A stretch of DNA of 64,000 nt, taken from DATCJA01 sp963814955 (GTDB lineage Bacteria; Acidobacteriota; Vicinamibacteria; Vicinamibacterales; UBA2999). The DNA lies in the NCBI GenBank assembly GCA_963814955.1, contig CAWFEX010000015.1, forward strand, positions 496,001-560,000. The letters are read 5' to 3'. The position numbers were made by a program, and so were the translations under genes. The notes under the pieces were generated by a model. That model ran no database searches. It was not told the DNA's origin and saw only the letters and a list, made by a program, of their open reading frames with translations. This document shows, piece by piece, positions 1-10,002 of this stretch (its first letter is position 1; every line of letters begins with the position of its first letter).

Positions 1-1574
1 AGAATCGCGGCGGCGTTGTTGCCCTGGAGCTGCTGGTACATGTACTCCGTCGCCATGTACATCGCGTACCGCAACCCGTCTTCCGTCGTCGGGCCCTTCG
101 GACGCGAAAGCAGCCGATCGCGCGCCTCTTCTGAGAACAATTTCTCCACTGTGAGGTCGGCCGCCGTGAGCTCCAGTGGCTTGATCCGGCCGTTCTCGAG
201 CAGTCGCAGCGCTTCGAGCCGGCCGCGCTCGTCCGGCGTCAGTTTGTCGACCACCTGCTGCAGTCCCGCGAAGTCGGTTTCGAGCGGCTCACGCCCCGCC
301 TCCACGTAGTCGCGCTGGACGGTCGCCACCCAGCTCTGGCGATAGGTGTCGAACAGCTTGCCGTCGATCCGGAGGAGCCCGGTGAGCCGTTCGCGAAGCT
401 TGTCGAACCAGATGTCTCGCAGCGCCTTCGCATCGTTTTCAGGCGCGCGCGGATTCTGCATCTGCGCGGCCATGCCGCCGATGGGCATGGCGCCGGCCAG
501 CGTCGCCAGCAGGGCGTTGTACATCGTGTAGTACGACATCGACGGCTCGGTCATCGTGACGGTGTGGGGATCGGGAATCACCATGGCAGGGTCGTGCCGG
601 AACATCTCCTCGCGGCTGTTGATGTAATCCCAGCGACCGACGTTCGGGCCGATGAGATTCTCGCGAAGGACCCACATGATCGCGTCCATCTGCAGCAGGT
701 ACTCGGCCCGTTCGTTGAGCATCTTGATCTTCAGCGTGCCGCGCGTCACTCCCATGGCTTCTTCGAGCCCCTTCAACAGCGTCGCGACGAGCCGCGCCTC
801 CTGCCACGTTTCGATCTTGGGGATGTAGTAGTAGATGCCAGAACCGTTCTTCTTCTGCGACTCGTAGTTGCTGAGCGCGTGAATCACGAGGCCGGGAATC
901 ATGGCGGGCACCGGCTCGCCGTCGAGCGTCATCTGCCGATTGCGCAGGTGGAGCCCGGCCACCCGGTGAAGGATCGTTGGCCACTTCTCCGGGGGCACAT
1001 CGATCGTGTAGGTGCGTTTCTTGGCCGGATGAACGTACGGCTTCCCGTCCCACTTGTGCGCAAGGATATCGGCCAGGTTCACCCAGGCCCGGTACAGCTG
1101 ATCCTTGTAGTCACCGCCGGCGTCCTCCCAATCCCACATCCACTGCGAGGCCCCGCTGTTGAGCGCGCCCATGGCCATGCCCATGTCGATCGCCGGTCCC
1201 GTTCCTTCGAGACCGGGCCGCATCGTGTCCGCAGGAATCGGAACGGTCGGGTTCGCGCGCCAGGCGTCGGGGGTTTGGCGTCCGAAGAACCCGTCCAGCA
1301 TTCCTCGACGGATGGCGGCCACGGTGGCGCGGTTGCCGTCGGCGTCTCTGATCTCCTCGGTCGCCGGCAGAAATCCGTAGCGCGCTGTCTTGCGGCCCAC
1401 CTTGTCCTGAAAGGCAAGGCGCTCGGCAAGCAGCTGGGGCAACTCGCCACGGACGGCCTCGGTCAGCTGCGCGATGACGTCTTCGACGACGACCGTTCGG
1501 CCGTTGAGAATCTTCGGCCCGAAGAGCGAGGAATACTTTTCGCGGATGTCAGGACGAATCTGCAGTGTCGACAC
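1..1574 (-). CDS. aceB: Malate synthase (partial, 3' end beyond the window)
   Basis: Condenses glyoxylate and acetyl-CoA to malate in the glyoxylate shunt. The reverse strand stays open for about 524 codons from a GTG at 1574 to the left edge. The start is preceded by GGAGG seven bases upstream. Seen in the translation are the family motif GRWDY near residue 312, a KIETWQEARL segment before it, and an AGAMPIGGMAAQ segment after it, the last being the malate synthase A signature region. Family members are about 530 residues, so only a few C-terminal residues should be missing. No isocitrate lyase gene is visible in the window; it may lie beyond the left edge. Confidence 0.9.
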   Translation of the reverse strand, partial: MSTLQIRPDIREKYSSLFGPKILNGRTVVVEDVIAQLTEAVRGELPQLLAERLAFQDKVGRKTARYGFLPATEEIRDADGNRATVAAIRRGMLDGFFGRQTPDAWRANPTVPIPADTMRPGLEGTGPAIDMGMAMGALNSGASQWMWDWEDAGGDYKDQLYRAWVNLADILAHKWDGKPYVHPAKKRTYTIDVPPEKWPTILHRVAGLHLRNRQMTLDGEPVPAMIPGLVIHALSNYESQKKNGSGIYYYIPKIETWQEARLVATLLKGLEEAMGVTRGTLKIKMLNERAEYLLQMDAIMWVLRENLIGPNVGRWDYINSREEMFRHDPAMVIPDPHTVTMTEPSMSYYTMYNALLATLAGAMPIGGMAAQMQNPRAPENDAKALRDIWFDKLRERLTGLLRIDGKLFDTYRQSWVATVQRDYVEAGREPLETDFAGLQQVVDKLTPDERGRLEALRLLENGRIKPLELTAADLTVEKLFSEEARDRLLSRPKGPTTEDGLRYAMYMATEYMYQQLQGNNAAAI

Positions 1575-1721
1575 CAGGCGCCTCCAGAGGTTCGAGAAGA
1601 AACGTTGTTTGTACTACTCGCAGGTGCGGGGCGTCAACGCGACGGTATCCGGTCGAACCGGGGTTCACTCAGCCCGGCTACCTTTCCCTTTGTGCGCGGG
1701 AGGAGCGCCGACGGAGACGTG

Positions 1722-1929
1722 TCACGGCTTTGCGATCATCACTTCGGTTGCTTTTACCACGGCGGTCACACCGTCGCCGACCTTCAGCCGCATTTCTTTC
1801 GGCACTCCGCCTGGTGATCACCGACTCGATGAGGCTGTCGCTCACGCGAATGGTCACGTGAGCCAGTACATCTCCGAGCTGAATGTCTGCAACGATTCCT
1901 TTCAGGTGGTTGCGGGCGCTGAGCGTCAT
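1722..1929 (-). pseudogene. Mop-type TOBE molybdate-binding protein, frameshifted
   Basis: Single-domain TOBE (Mop) proteins of about 69 residues bind molybdate or tungstate. The first 44 residues (MTLSARNHLKGIVADIQLG...) match the family start. The rest of the domain (EMRLKVGDGV...TEVMIAKP, then TGA at 1724-1722) lies in the +1 frame. One surplus A in GAAAGAAATG, at about 1793-1799, accounts for the shift. Corrected length is about 68 residues, exactly the family size. The break may be a sequencing error, a real mutation, or less likely a recoding site, since an AGA codon sits at the slip. It is transcribed toward aceB, with about 150 bp between them. Confidence 0.75.
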
Positions 1930-2127
1930 CGGGCCTCCTGCGGTAAAACCGTTTCTTCAAAACATTACGTGCCAGATGTGATCGGGTCAACGTCGTGCAT
2001 TGCGTAACGCTCGATTACTGCGTGTTGTGTTCGGCACCCATAGAACGTCCCGTTTGCCAATGCCCCAGAAAACAATTTCCTCCGTGTCTCCGTGTCTCTG
2101 TGGCCCGTGGGTGCCGAGAATGACTAC

Positions 2128-5100
2128 TTAGAAAAGAAACTTGACGGCGAGCTGTATGACGCGCGGATCGCCGGCTGTCGTGATTGTGCCGAATGCCGCC
2201 GAGCCGGCGACGCCGTTCGGATTTCCCAGCGGCGGCGTATTCAGCAGGTTGAACGCTTCCGCGCGCAGTTCCACCGAGCTTCCGCTCCGCATCGGTACAC
2301 GGCGGCTCAGTGCCAAGTCCACGCTGCGGTACGCGGGCCCACGAACGGGATTCCGTAAGGCCGAGCCGAGCGTGAATTGCGGCGCAACCTGGAACGCGGA
2401 AGTATCGAACCAGCGGGAGGGCGATCGTTCGGACGCCGCAAGCCCCGGCTCACCGACGAGATTCGGCCGCTGGGTGCCGAAACCGGCGAACGCATTGAAG
2501 TTCGTCGTCTGCGTCACCGCAATCGGGACTCCCGACTGCAGCGTGATGACCGCCGCCAGCGACCAGTCGCTGGCGAGGGTGCCCAGAAGGCCACGGCCCT
2601 GGCGGGCGCGACCGTTTCCCAGCGGAAGCTCCCACACCGCCGACGCAACGAAGACGTGCGGAATGTCGCCCGTCGAGTAGTCCCGCTCGAGACGACGGTT
2701 GAAGCTGTCGGCCACCGGGAAGTTCGCGACTGGTCCGGTCAGGATCGAGGCGTCGAACACTGACGAGGCATCGTCGATCAGGCGGGAACGGGTGTAGCTC
2801 GCCAGATACGACAGCCCACCAGAAAAGCGCTGCTCGATTTTCGCAGTGACGCCGTGATAGTTCGTCGTGCCGACGTTGTTGCGATACAGGCTGACAGTCG
2901 TGTACTGCGGATACGGCTTCAGGAGCTGCGCGACTGGAATCATCGGATCGCCCAGCGACGACGATCGAGGAACGATGCCGAAGTGAGGATTCGGCACCCG
3001 CTGCAGAAGTGCGGCGCCCTGCGCGAGCTGCTCGACCGTGAGCTGATTGAGATTGGTGTCGGGAATGCCGACGTGCGTGATCTTCGAGCCGATGTAGGCC
3101 ACGTCCACTGTCACGTTCGACGTGAGCTCGCGCTGCAGAGAGGCGTTCCACTGCTGCACGTAGCCCGATCCAAGCGTTCCGTCGACGGAGAACACGCCCT
3201 GGCCGAGACCGGCGGTCGGGGTCGGCTCGATCGGCGACACCGTAGGACCGTTCCGCAGCACGAAAGCCGGCGAGATGGTGTCGAGCGCGCGAAGCGAAAC
3301 CGTCTGCAGGAATGGAAAGGTTGGCGTGGTGAACGGCGTCGTGAGGCCCGCCATTTCGATCCAGACCAGACCGAAACCGGTGCTCACGACCGTCCTGTCG
3401 CTCATGCGGTAGAGGATGCCGAGACGGGGGCCGAAGTTGTTCCTCTTCAGCGGCCGCACGGGCTCGTCACCCGGATACTCGAGCAATTGTGTCTGAAGAT
3501 TGAAGACGGCCGTCTGGCCGTTGATTTCCGTCGACGGGAAGTTCAGCGTGTACCGTAGGCCCGGGCTGATCGTCACCCGCTCGGTCACCTTCCAGTCGTC
3601 CTGGATGAAGTACTCCTGGAATCGCGCGCGTTCCTGGATTTCCTCCTGCTGCAGATCGATCGAAAAGGATTGCACCTGGCCAAGGAGAAAGCTCGCGAAC
3701 GGCGTTCCCGTGTTGGTGACGCCGGGCAAATCGCTGCCGATTGCATTGAACGCAAACGATCCGGTGGGCGACGGCGGCTGAATCACATTCAGCCGCTCCC
3801 ACCGCCAGTCGAACCCCATCTTGAGCGTGTGCTGTCCTTTGACCCACGTCAACGTATCGGCCACCTGGTTGACGCTGGTCCTGAAGGCCGACGCCGTATT
3901 CGGCGGCGATCCCAGTTGCTGGTAGCCGCTAATCAGAAACGTCGGCAGCGTATTGGGGAATCGGGCAGTCGAAGGGATCCCCGGAATATTCAGCGCCGCA
4001 CTGGCGCTTCGCGAGAGTTGTGCGGCCGTTCGATCCACGGCTCGACGCGTGTCGCCGATCCGGACTTCATTCAGCAGGTTGGCTGACAGCGATCTCTGGT
4101 AATTGAACGCAAACGCCCACGACGCCGTGTCCTGCGGCCCAAGCGTTCCCGCTGTCACTCCACTTCCGTCGGGCAGCGGCGTCACCGGTATGAACGTGCC
4201 GCGAAAGTTCGTGAGCCGACCGAAGAGCTGGTCGCGTCCATCGGCCCAGCGATGGTCAACGCGTACGGTCCATTGATTTTGATCGTCGGATTCCGGCGCT
4301 GTCCGGCGGTAGTTGTTGGCTGTTCCGGACGAAGTGGGTTGCGGGTATCGCTGCAGCAGCGCGAGCGCGACGGGATCGATGCGGTCGGTCGGAATCAGGC
4401 CACCGGCAAACATGATCCGCGCGATACCATCCGTGGCCGGGTCGTAAATGACCGGCACGCGGCCCGCGATCGATTCGGTGAAGATACCCTGCCGCTGGAG
4501 CGCCGTTGGAACCGTTGAAATCACCGTCCGACCGATGGTCTGTCGCTGACCCTGGTAGTCGACGAAGAAGAACGTGCGATCCCGCGCGATCGGTCCGCCG
4601 AGCACGCCGCCAAACTGGTTACGTCGGAATTCCGGCTTGACCGCGTCCGCGGTCGAAAAGAAATTGCGCGCGTTCAGCGCCTCGTGCCGGAAGAACTCGA
4701 ACGCCGTCCCGTGCAGCGCGTTCGATCCCGACTTGGTAGTGAGGTTGATGACGCCGCCGTTGAAGCGTCCAAACTCGGCTGGCGGGCTGTTGGTCTCGAG
4801 TTTGAACTCCCGGATCGCATCGACGGTGGGAAAGAACGCCACCTGCCCTGGCTCGGGTTGCAGGACCGAGATACCGTCGAACAGATATTCATTGGTACGG
4901 GGACGCCCGCCGTTAATCCGGGGCAGCTGAGACGCGGGCGGCAGCGCCACTCCTGGTGCAAGTGCCGCGAGCGTAATGAAGCTGCGCCCGTTCAGGGGAA
5001 GAGCGGTGACCTTCTCCTGCGAGACGATCTGGCCGAGACTCGCCGTCGCCCGCTGCAGCGGCGCGTCTTCAGTGACGGTAATCGTTTCGCTGATACCGCC

Positions 5101-5436
5101 AACCCCCAGCACGACATCGAGCCTTACCGCTTCGCCGGTCTCGAGCTGAATGCCCTGGCGACGGACTCCTGTGAATCCGCTTAGATCGACCTCGAGACGG
5201 TACGTGCCCGGCGCCAGGCCCGCCACCGTGTACACCCCCGCAGCGCTGGACACCGTCTGGCGGGACGCCGCGTTGTCGACGTTGATCGCGACGACAGTCG
5301 CACCTGGTACGGCCGCGCCCGTGGCATCGGTCACGATGCCGGTGATCAGGCCTCCGCCAACCTGTGCGTGCGCGGCACCGGCGACCGCGAGCGACGCGCA
5401 GACCAACGCCCATACCCGTACTCGACGCGAGCGCAT
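2128..5436 (-). CDS. TonB-dependent receptor, Oar-like, with carboxypeptidase-regulatory domain
   Basis: Outer-membrane active transporter of 1102 residues. It has a signal peptide ending AHA-Q near residue 25, a carboxypeptidase-regulatory-like (Cna-B type) beta-sandwich at about 30-110 starting with ITGIVTDATGA, a plug domain at about 120-235, and a long beta-barrel ending in LAVKFLF with the C-terminal aromatic expected for barrel insertion. This architecture is greatly expanded in Acidobacteriota. The substrate cannot be told from sequence; polymers or peptides are usual. GGAGG lies eight bases before the ATG. A LacI-type dyad overlaps the likely promoter just upstream, hinting at carbohydrate control. 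Confidence 0.93.
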   Translation of the reverse strand: MRSRRVRVWALVCASLAVAGAAHAQVGGGLITGIVTDATGAAVPGATVVAINVDNAASRQTVSSAAGVYTVAGLAPGTYRLEVDLSGFTGVRRQGIQLETGEAVRLDVVLGVGGISETITVTEDAPLQRATASLGQIVSQEKVTALPLNGRSFITLAALAPGVALPPASQLPRINGGRPRTNEYLFDGISVLQPEPGQVAFFPTVDAIREFKLETNSPPAEFGRFNGGVINLTTKSGSNALHGTAFEFFRHEALNARNFFSTADAVKPEFRRNQFGGVLGGPIARDRTFFFVDYQGQRQTIGRTVISTVPTALQRQGIFTESIAGRVPVIYDPATDGIARIMFAGGLIPTDRIDPVALALLQRYPQPTSSGTANNYRRTAPESDDQNQWTVRVDHRWADGRDQLFGRLTNFRGTFIPVTPLPDGSGVTAGTLGPQDTASWAFAFNYQRSLSANLLNEVRIGDTRRAVDRTAAQLSRSASAALNIPGIPSTARFPNTLPTFLISGYQQLGSPPNTASAFRTSVNQVADTLTWVKGQHTLKMGFDWRWERLNVIQPPSPTGSFAFNAIGSDLPGVTNTGTPFASFLLGQVQSFSIDLQQEEIQERARFQEYFIQDDWKVTERVTISPGLRYTLNFPSTEINGQTAVFNLQTQLLEYPGDEPVRPLKRNNFGPRLGILYRMSDRTVVSTGFGLVWIEMAGLTTPFTTPTFPFLQTVSLRALDTISPAFVLRNGPTVSPIEPTPTAGLGQGVFSVDGTLGSGYVQQWNASLQRELTSNVTVDVAYIGSKITHVGIPDTNLNQLTVEQLAQGAALLQRVPNPHFGIVPRSSSLGDPMIPVAQLLKPYPQYTTVSLYRNNVGTTNYHGVTAKIEQRFSGGLSYLASYTRSRLIDDASSVFDASILTGPVANFPVADSFNRRLERDYSTGDIPHVFVASAVWELPLGNGRARQGRGLLGTLASDWSLAAVITLQSGVPIAVTQTTNFNAFAGFGTQRPNLVGEPGLAASERSPSRWFDTSAFQVAPQFTLGSALRNPVRGPAYRSVDLALSRRVPMRSGSSVELRAEAFNLLNTPPLGNPNGVAGSAAFGTITTAGDPRVIQLAVKFLF

Positions 5437-5462
5437 CCGAAGGCCCCTCCGTGCGCTCGACT

Positions 5463-5489
5463 TTATATCGAATAGAAACGTGTTTCAAA
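5463..5489 (-). promoter_or_regulatory. Putative TonB receptor promoter with LacI-type operator
   Basis: On the minus strand TTGAAA is followed by 15 bases and TATAAA, a plausible though short-spaced sigma-70 promoter. Between and across these boxes (5475-5488) lies the dyad TGAAAC-AC-GTTTCT. It matches the LacI/GalR-family pattern TGAAACnnGTTTCA, the same pattern seen twice near 48.6-48.7 kb. Binding there would occlude the promoter. The regulator is not in the window. Confidence 0.4.
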
Positions 5490-5663
5490 TCGCCTTGAAT
5501 CGACTTGATTCGTATAACGCATGTCGGGACTAGGTATTTGTTGAAACATTCATTCAGTCTCCCCGCTTGCCGTTCTTGCTCAACGCACCGTAGTACGCCA
5601 GAACCAGCAGACGACCCGCCGAAGCGCGGGAACGAGCGTCCCGGTGGCAGTAAACTTACTGTC

Positions 5664-5858
5664 ATGCCGCGCGTCGATTGCCCCCATTGCGGCGTACTCG
5701 GCATGGTGTACGCCGAGCACACGATCAGGGCGAGAGATGCGCTGACGACCTATTTCTGCGATGCCTGCCGAGCCGAATGGGATGAGTCCGAGTCCGGCAA
5801 ACAGGTGGGAGCGACACGGACACGGCCGCCGAAAACCCACAAAGACAAGACCTCGTAG
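5664..5858 (+). CDS. Small zinc-ribbon protein
   Basis: A 64-residue protein with two CxxC knuckles, CPHC at residues 6-9 and CDAC at 30-33, followed by a charged, Lys/Arg-rich tail. This spacing is typical of a zinc ribbon. The ATG at 5664 was chosen because the protein fold begins there and the upstream in-frame codons look non-coding. No clear ribosome site precedes it, so a leaderless start is possible. It stands alone, divergent from the TonB receptor. No function can be assigned. Confidence 0.5.
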   Translation: MPRVDCPHCGVLGMVYAEHTIRARDALTTYFCDACRAEWDESESGKQVGATRTRPPKTHKDKTS

Positions 5859-5925
5859 CCAGTCAGCGGGTTAGAAATACCTGGTCCCGCGTGTTGTCCG
5901 GCTCAGCCGGACGCGTCGACGAGGA

Positions 5926-6810
5926 TCACGAAGTCCCGGCGCGTGCCACTTCCATGCGGCCTTCCTGGAGGACGTGGGACGGATGCGAGAAGAAGCGATA
6001 CAGCAGCCAGATGTCGAGGGCGCCGACGCCAATCAATACCAGATATGCGGCGTTGCTCTCGACAAGTTGCAGCTCCTGCAGCAGCCGCGAGAGCCCGAAC
6101 GCCACGATCCAGGCGTCAAAGCTCATACAGATACGCCGGAACGTCTCGGAGCGAACGTGCCGGATCACGAACGCGCCAATCGGCACGCCAATCATGATGC
6201 TGGGGACGATCCAGGGAACAAGCGCGAGCGTCTGCCAGCCATATAGCCCGGCATAGGCGTACGCCACAGCCGTCATAGACGACTCCGCCAGCCGGACGAC
6301 GCCGAGGGCGGCGCGAAAGTCCTTCTTCGCGAAGCCCTGGTTGTTCAGCATGATCGCAAGCGGAGGCCCGGAGATCGTCGTCACCGAATAGAGCACGCCA
6401 AGTCCGCCGCCAAAAACCAGACTCGCGGATTTTTCAGAACGAATGGGGCGCCGATAGCCAGCTGCCTGGAGCAGGATGAGCGGCAGCAGTACGGTAAAGG
6501 TGTAGAAGCGCAGCCACGCGGGGTTCACCTGCGCGACGATCGCTGTCCCCAGAATGACGCCGGGTATCAGCCCGACAATCATCGGCATCGTGCGCCGCCA
6601 CACGTTCGGCAGTGCTTCACGGTTGACCCACAGCACGTAGGCGTTCAGCGCGACTTCGATCAGAACAAGAGCCGGGTTCAGGATGCGATTGGCAAGGAAC
6701 AGCAGCGCCACAGGCACGGTGATCGACGAAAACCCGTACCCGAGCGCGCCGTTGACGATGGCGGCAAGGAGCGTGATGCCGGCGAGCGCGAACATGTAGG
6801 GATCCGTCAT
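5926..6810 (-). CDS. TauE/SafE family membrane exporter
   Basis: Inner-membrane protein of 294 residues with about eight hydrophobic segments and the TauE/SafE hallmarks of an N-terminal GALGYGFSSITVP segment and an internal repeat at about 130-230. The family exports sulfite, sulfoacetate or other small organic anions. The gene begins four bases after the end of the upstream TonB receptor and must be co-transcribed with it. Its position next to an Rrf2 regulator and cysDNH makes a sulfur-related substrate reasonable, but this is inferred from context. Confidence 0.85.
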   Translation of the reverse strand: MTDPYMFALAGITLLAAIVNGALGYGFSSITVPVALLFLANRILNPALVLIEVALNAYVLWVNREALPNVWRRTMPMIVGLIPGVILGTAIVAQVNPAWLRFYTFTVLLPLILLQAAGYRRPIRSEKSASLVFGGGLGVLYSVTTISGPPLAIMLNNQGFAKKDFRAALGVVRLAESSMTAVAYAYAGLYGWQTLALVPWIVPSIMIGVPIGAFVIRHVRSETFRRICMSFDAWIVAFGLSRLLQELQLVESNAAYLVLIGVGALDIWLLYRFFSHPSHVLQEGRMEVARAGTS

Positions 6811-6814
6811 TGGC

Positions 6815-9402
6815 TCACCTGAAGCTCATTCGCAGCGTGACGCCGACGGTTCTCGGATCTCCGGGCAGCCCCACATAGAGACCGGAGTTGCCAGGCGCGG
6901 CTGACAGCAGCTCGAAATACCGCGCGTCGAACAGGTTGCGCGACCAGAGCGAAAGCGACCAGCCGTCCGCCCATCGGAAGCCGACCCGCGCATTGATGAT
7001 TGAGTAGCCGTCTATCACCAGATACTGCGAGGGGGTCGCGCTGGACGAAAACGCCGAGCGATAGCTCGTATCGACGGCCCCGAAGATTTCTCCGGTCCGA
7101 TCGAGGACGGTCGCGGGGCGGACGTACTCGCCGCCGAACGAGATGGCAGCTTTCGAGATGCCGGGGAGCCTCGCTCCCGAGATGTCTTTGACCAGCGCGC
7201 CGCCAGTGTCCTCGAGCGACGGCTGCGCGTCGGGGAACGACACGTATTTGCCGTCGGCAAAGGCGGTGGATCCGTAGAAGGAGAGATTGTTGTTCACCTT
7301 CGCGCTGCCGTCGAACTCCAGGCCACGCACGCGCACTTTCTCGGCGTTGGCGAGATACCCGCGAAGCACGCCCACCTGCTCGTTGACGACGTTCGCCTGG
7401 TAGTCGTCGATGTCGGTGCTATACACGGTGATGTTGGCCGTGACGCCGCGGAGCGGCTCGGTCTTTATCCCGACTTCAACGTGGCGCACGTGCTCCGGTT
7501 TTACGGTCGCAGCTTCGATACGGGTTCGCCAAACGCATCGTTGGGCACACCCGACAGGTTGAGGCCGATCGACTTGAAGCTGGTTGAATAGGTCGCAAAG
7601 GCGTTGACCCTGGTGGAAACCTGATACGCGGCTGTCAGCTGTCCTGACACGTTGGTGTCATCGGCGCCCGCATGGTAGGACTGCGGCGCAAGAATCGACC
7701 GCTGCAGGGCAATGAGCGCCGGATCCGTGGTCTGCAAACCGCCATAGACCTGGGTGTCGAAGTCGACTTTCTTATCGTCGTAGTTGAGCCGCAGGCCCGG
7801 AAGCACACGGACGCGGTCCGTGACTGACCATTCGAGCTGGCCGAACAGCGCGGCACTGACGTTTGTCGATCTGATGTCCGACGTTTGCCCGTAGCCGTCG
7901 AGCAGCCCCGGAGTGGCCGCCAACACGCTCGGCGCGAGGAGAAACCGCGCCGCAGCCGGTCCTTGTTCCTGCCTGCCAGTGGAGTCGATCGCCTGCCGGA
8001 AGCCGAATGCGCCGACCACAAAGTTCAACGTGGGCGACACGTCTCCCGCATAGCGGACCTCCTGCGTCAATTGCCGCTGATCAGACGGGTTGGCCGAGAT
8101 CGTCGTGACCGGCAGCCCAACGAAGTCGCGGTCGTTCGATGGGTCCCAGTTCCAATACCGCCAGGCAGTGATGGACGTCAGACGACCCGATCCGACAGTT
8201 CGCTCGATGGTGAGTGACGTCCCTCCCAGATCCTGATTCGATCGCCAGGGCGTGTCCGTATCGATTAACCGATCGAAAGCATTGAAGCTCGGTGGCGCAT
8301 AGCCAAGATCGGCAGCGATCTCAGCGTATTGGCGGTTCGCGCTCCGGAGCGTTGGCGCAACGCCCGCAACCACCAGTGCGTAACCTTCCGGGCGCTGGCG
8401 GGTGTTGTCCGCCGCCACGGTAATCGCCATCCTGTCAGACGGCGCGAACAGCACTTGCCCCCTGACCCCCAGATTGTTGAGCCCATTGACGTCGTTCCGC
8501 GTCGCGACGTTCTGGATGCTGCCCTCGCGCGTGGTGCCGGAGAACGACAGCCGTCCGGCGACTTTCTGAGAGAGCGGACCGGCGACCGAGGCCTTCGCCT
8601 GGACGAGTCCAAGGCTGCCGTAATTGAGCTCGAATTCCGATTCACGGGTGAAGCTTGGCTTGCGGGTTGTGACATTGATTGCGCCGGCGGTGGTGTTCTT
8701 GCCGAACAGCGTTCCCTGGGGACCGCGCAACACTTCGACCTGTTGCACGTCGAGGAAATCAAGCGTCGCCGCGGCAGGGCGCGCAAAGAAGGTTCCGTCG
8801 ATATACAGGCCGACGCCAGGCTCGATGCCGTCGTTGGTGAGCCCGAACGGAGCTCCGAGGCCGCGGATGTTGATGGAGGAATTGCGCGGATTCGATGAAT
8901 AGAACTGCACCGTCGGCACGAGTTCCTTCAGTCGATTCACGTTGAAGGCGCCCGCGTCGGCAACAAGGTTCCCGTTTATGACGGAAACGGGAATCGGAAC
9001 CTCCTGCACGACTTCCTCGATCCGCCGCGCTGTAACGACCACTCCCTCGGTGATACGGGCCGCTGCCAGGACGAGGTCGATGGTTTCGGTCTGGCCACTC
9101 TGCAGAACAACCCGGCGCACGACCGTTTCGAAGCCGTCCAGCATCGCTTCCAACCGGTACTGTCCCGGCGCCAAAGCGGTGTTGTACGACCCCTGGTCAT
9201 CCGTAAATGCTTCGGCGGCAACACCGCTCGCTTCGTTGACGACTCGGATCGACGCTCCGGGCACCGCCGCGCCGGACTCGTCCTTTACGATCCCGAGAAT
9301 CGTGCTGTCCCCCGTCTGACTGGATGCGACGCGGGCGAGAAACAATATGGCGATAGCGAGACAAGCAAGAGTGCGTGCGGTCGTTCCGGGCATAAGGCTC
9401 AT
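6815..9402 (-). pseudogene. TonB-dependent receptor, split by one frameshift
   Basis: Two adjoining frames together make one outer-membrane receptor of about 860 residues. The N-terminal part (7501-9402) holds a signal peptide, a carboxypeptidase-regulatory domain, a plug with LRGPQGTLFGKNTTAGA, and most of the barrel. The C-terminal part (6815-7489) holds the rest, ending in TLRMSFR. Adding one base near 7515 gives a continuous GEPVSEAATVKPEHVRHVEVGIKTEP segment, as expected for this family. Whether the base is missing in the organism or only in the assembly cannot be told. The plug resembles siderophore or vitamin-type receptors. It is followed at once by the TauE gene and preceded by an Rrf2 regulator. 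Confidence 0.85.
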
Positions 9403-9409
9403 AGTATTC

Positions 9410-9424
9410 CTATAGACTTAGTAG
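9410..9424 (-). promoter_or_regulatory. Candidate Rrf2-type operator upstream of the TonB receptor
   Basis: The dyad CTA-N9-TAG lies eight bases before the receptor ATG, just downstream of a TATAGT -10-like box on the minus strand. The same CTA-N9-TAG spacing occurs in front of the Rrf2 gene itself at 10003-10017, with 10 of 17 surrounding positions shared. Rrf2 regulators bind dyads of about this size. This is a motif match by eye only. Confidence 0.35.
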
Positions 9425-9496
9425 GCAAACTATATGCCCCACGGATTTCGCCCGTATTTGGCCAATCCATCCGCAGATGTCGCTTGGAAGGGAGAC

Positions 9497-9994
9497 TTAA
9501 ACCGGCGACTTCGCCGAGTTTACAGACCTGGGTGCGTCGCTCGGGCCCTGTGTGGCCAGACGCTCGCGGCGAGAGGCGGCGACGCGGGCGCTCAATCCAG
9601 CAAGTGTCGTGTTATCAAGGATATGGGCGGTCGCATCGCGCACTTCCTTCATCGCCAGACGAACGCCGCACGTTTCCTCTTCAAAGCACTCGTCGCACCT
9701 CATATAGGCGGTCTGACTGACACACGGGACGAGCGCCAGCGGACCGTCAAGGGCGCGAATGACCTCGCTGATGGTGATGTCCCCGGGCCTTCGGCTGAGG
9801 ACGTATCCCCCGGATCGACCTTTCTTGCTCAGCACCAGCCCGTGGCGCTTCAATTCGAGAAGGATGGCTTCCAGGAACTTCTTCGGAAGCCTTTGCCGCT
9901 CAGCAAGTTCCGAAGACTGAATGGGCCCGCGCCCGGGCTCGTCGGCGAGAACGAGCAGCGCTTTCAGGCCATACTTCGACTTCTTTGTGAGCAT
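9497..9994 (-). CDS. Rrf2-family transcriptional regulator
   Basis: A 165-residue protein with the Rrf2 winged helix at residues 1-85 (KYGLKALLVLAD, then KKFLEAILLELKRHGLVLSKKGRSGGY) and a cysteine cluster at about 91-110 (C, CDEC, C). Family members such as IscR, NsrR and CymR sense Fe-S status, NO or cysteine supply; three to four Cys in this position are compatible with an Fe-S cluster. It lies between the TonB/TauE genes it precedes and the divergent cysDNH operon, so a CymR- or CysR-like sulfur role is likely. A possible self-binding dyad lies nine bases before its ATG. Confidence 0.85.
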   Translation of the reverse strand: MLTKKSKYGLKALLVLADEPGRGPIQSSELAERQRLPKKFLEAILLELKRHGLVLSKKGRSGGYVLSRRPGDITISEVIRALDGPLALVPCVSQTAYMRCDECFEEETCGVRLAMKEVRDATAHILDNTTLAGLSARVAASRRERLATQGPSDAPRSVNSAKSPV

Positions 9995-10002
9995 GAGAAA
10001 GT

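Noticed and set aside
1597..1612. GAAACGTTGTTT upstream of malate synthase as a further LacI-type site
   Set aside because: The arms are out of phase by one base compared with the other three sites.
564..1817. Long plus-strand reading frame of 417 codons
   Set aside because: It is antisense to malate synthase and has His/Arg/Asp-rich shadow composition typical of GC-rich complements.
1930..2127. Intergenic region between the Mop gene and the first TonB receptor
   Set aside because: No gene; only a CTCCGTGTCTCCGTGTCTCTGTGG segment related to the one at 15743-15760.
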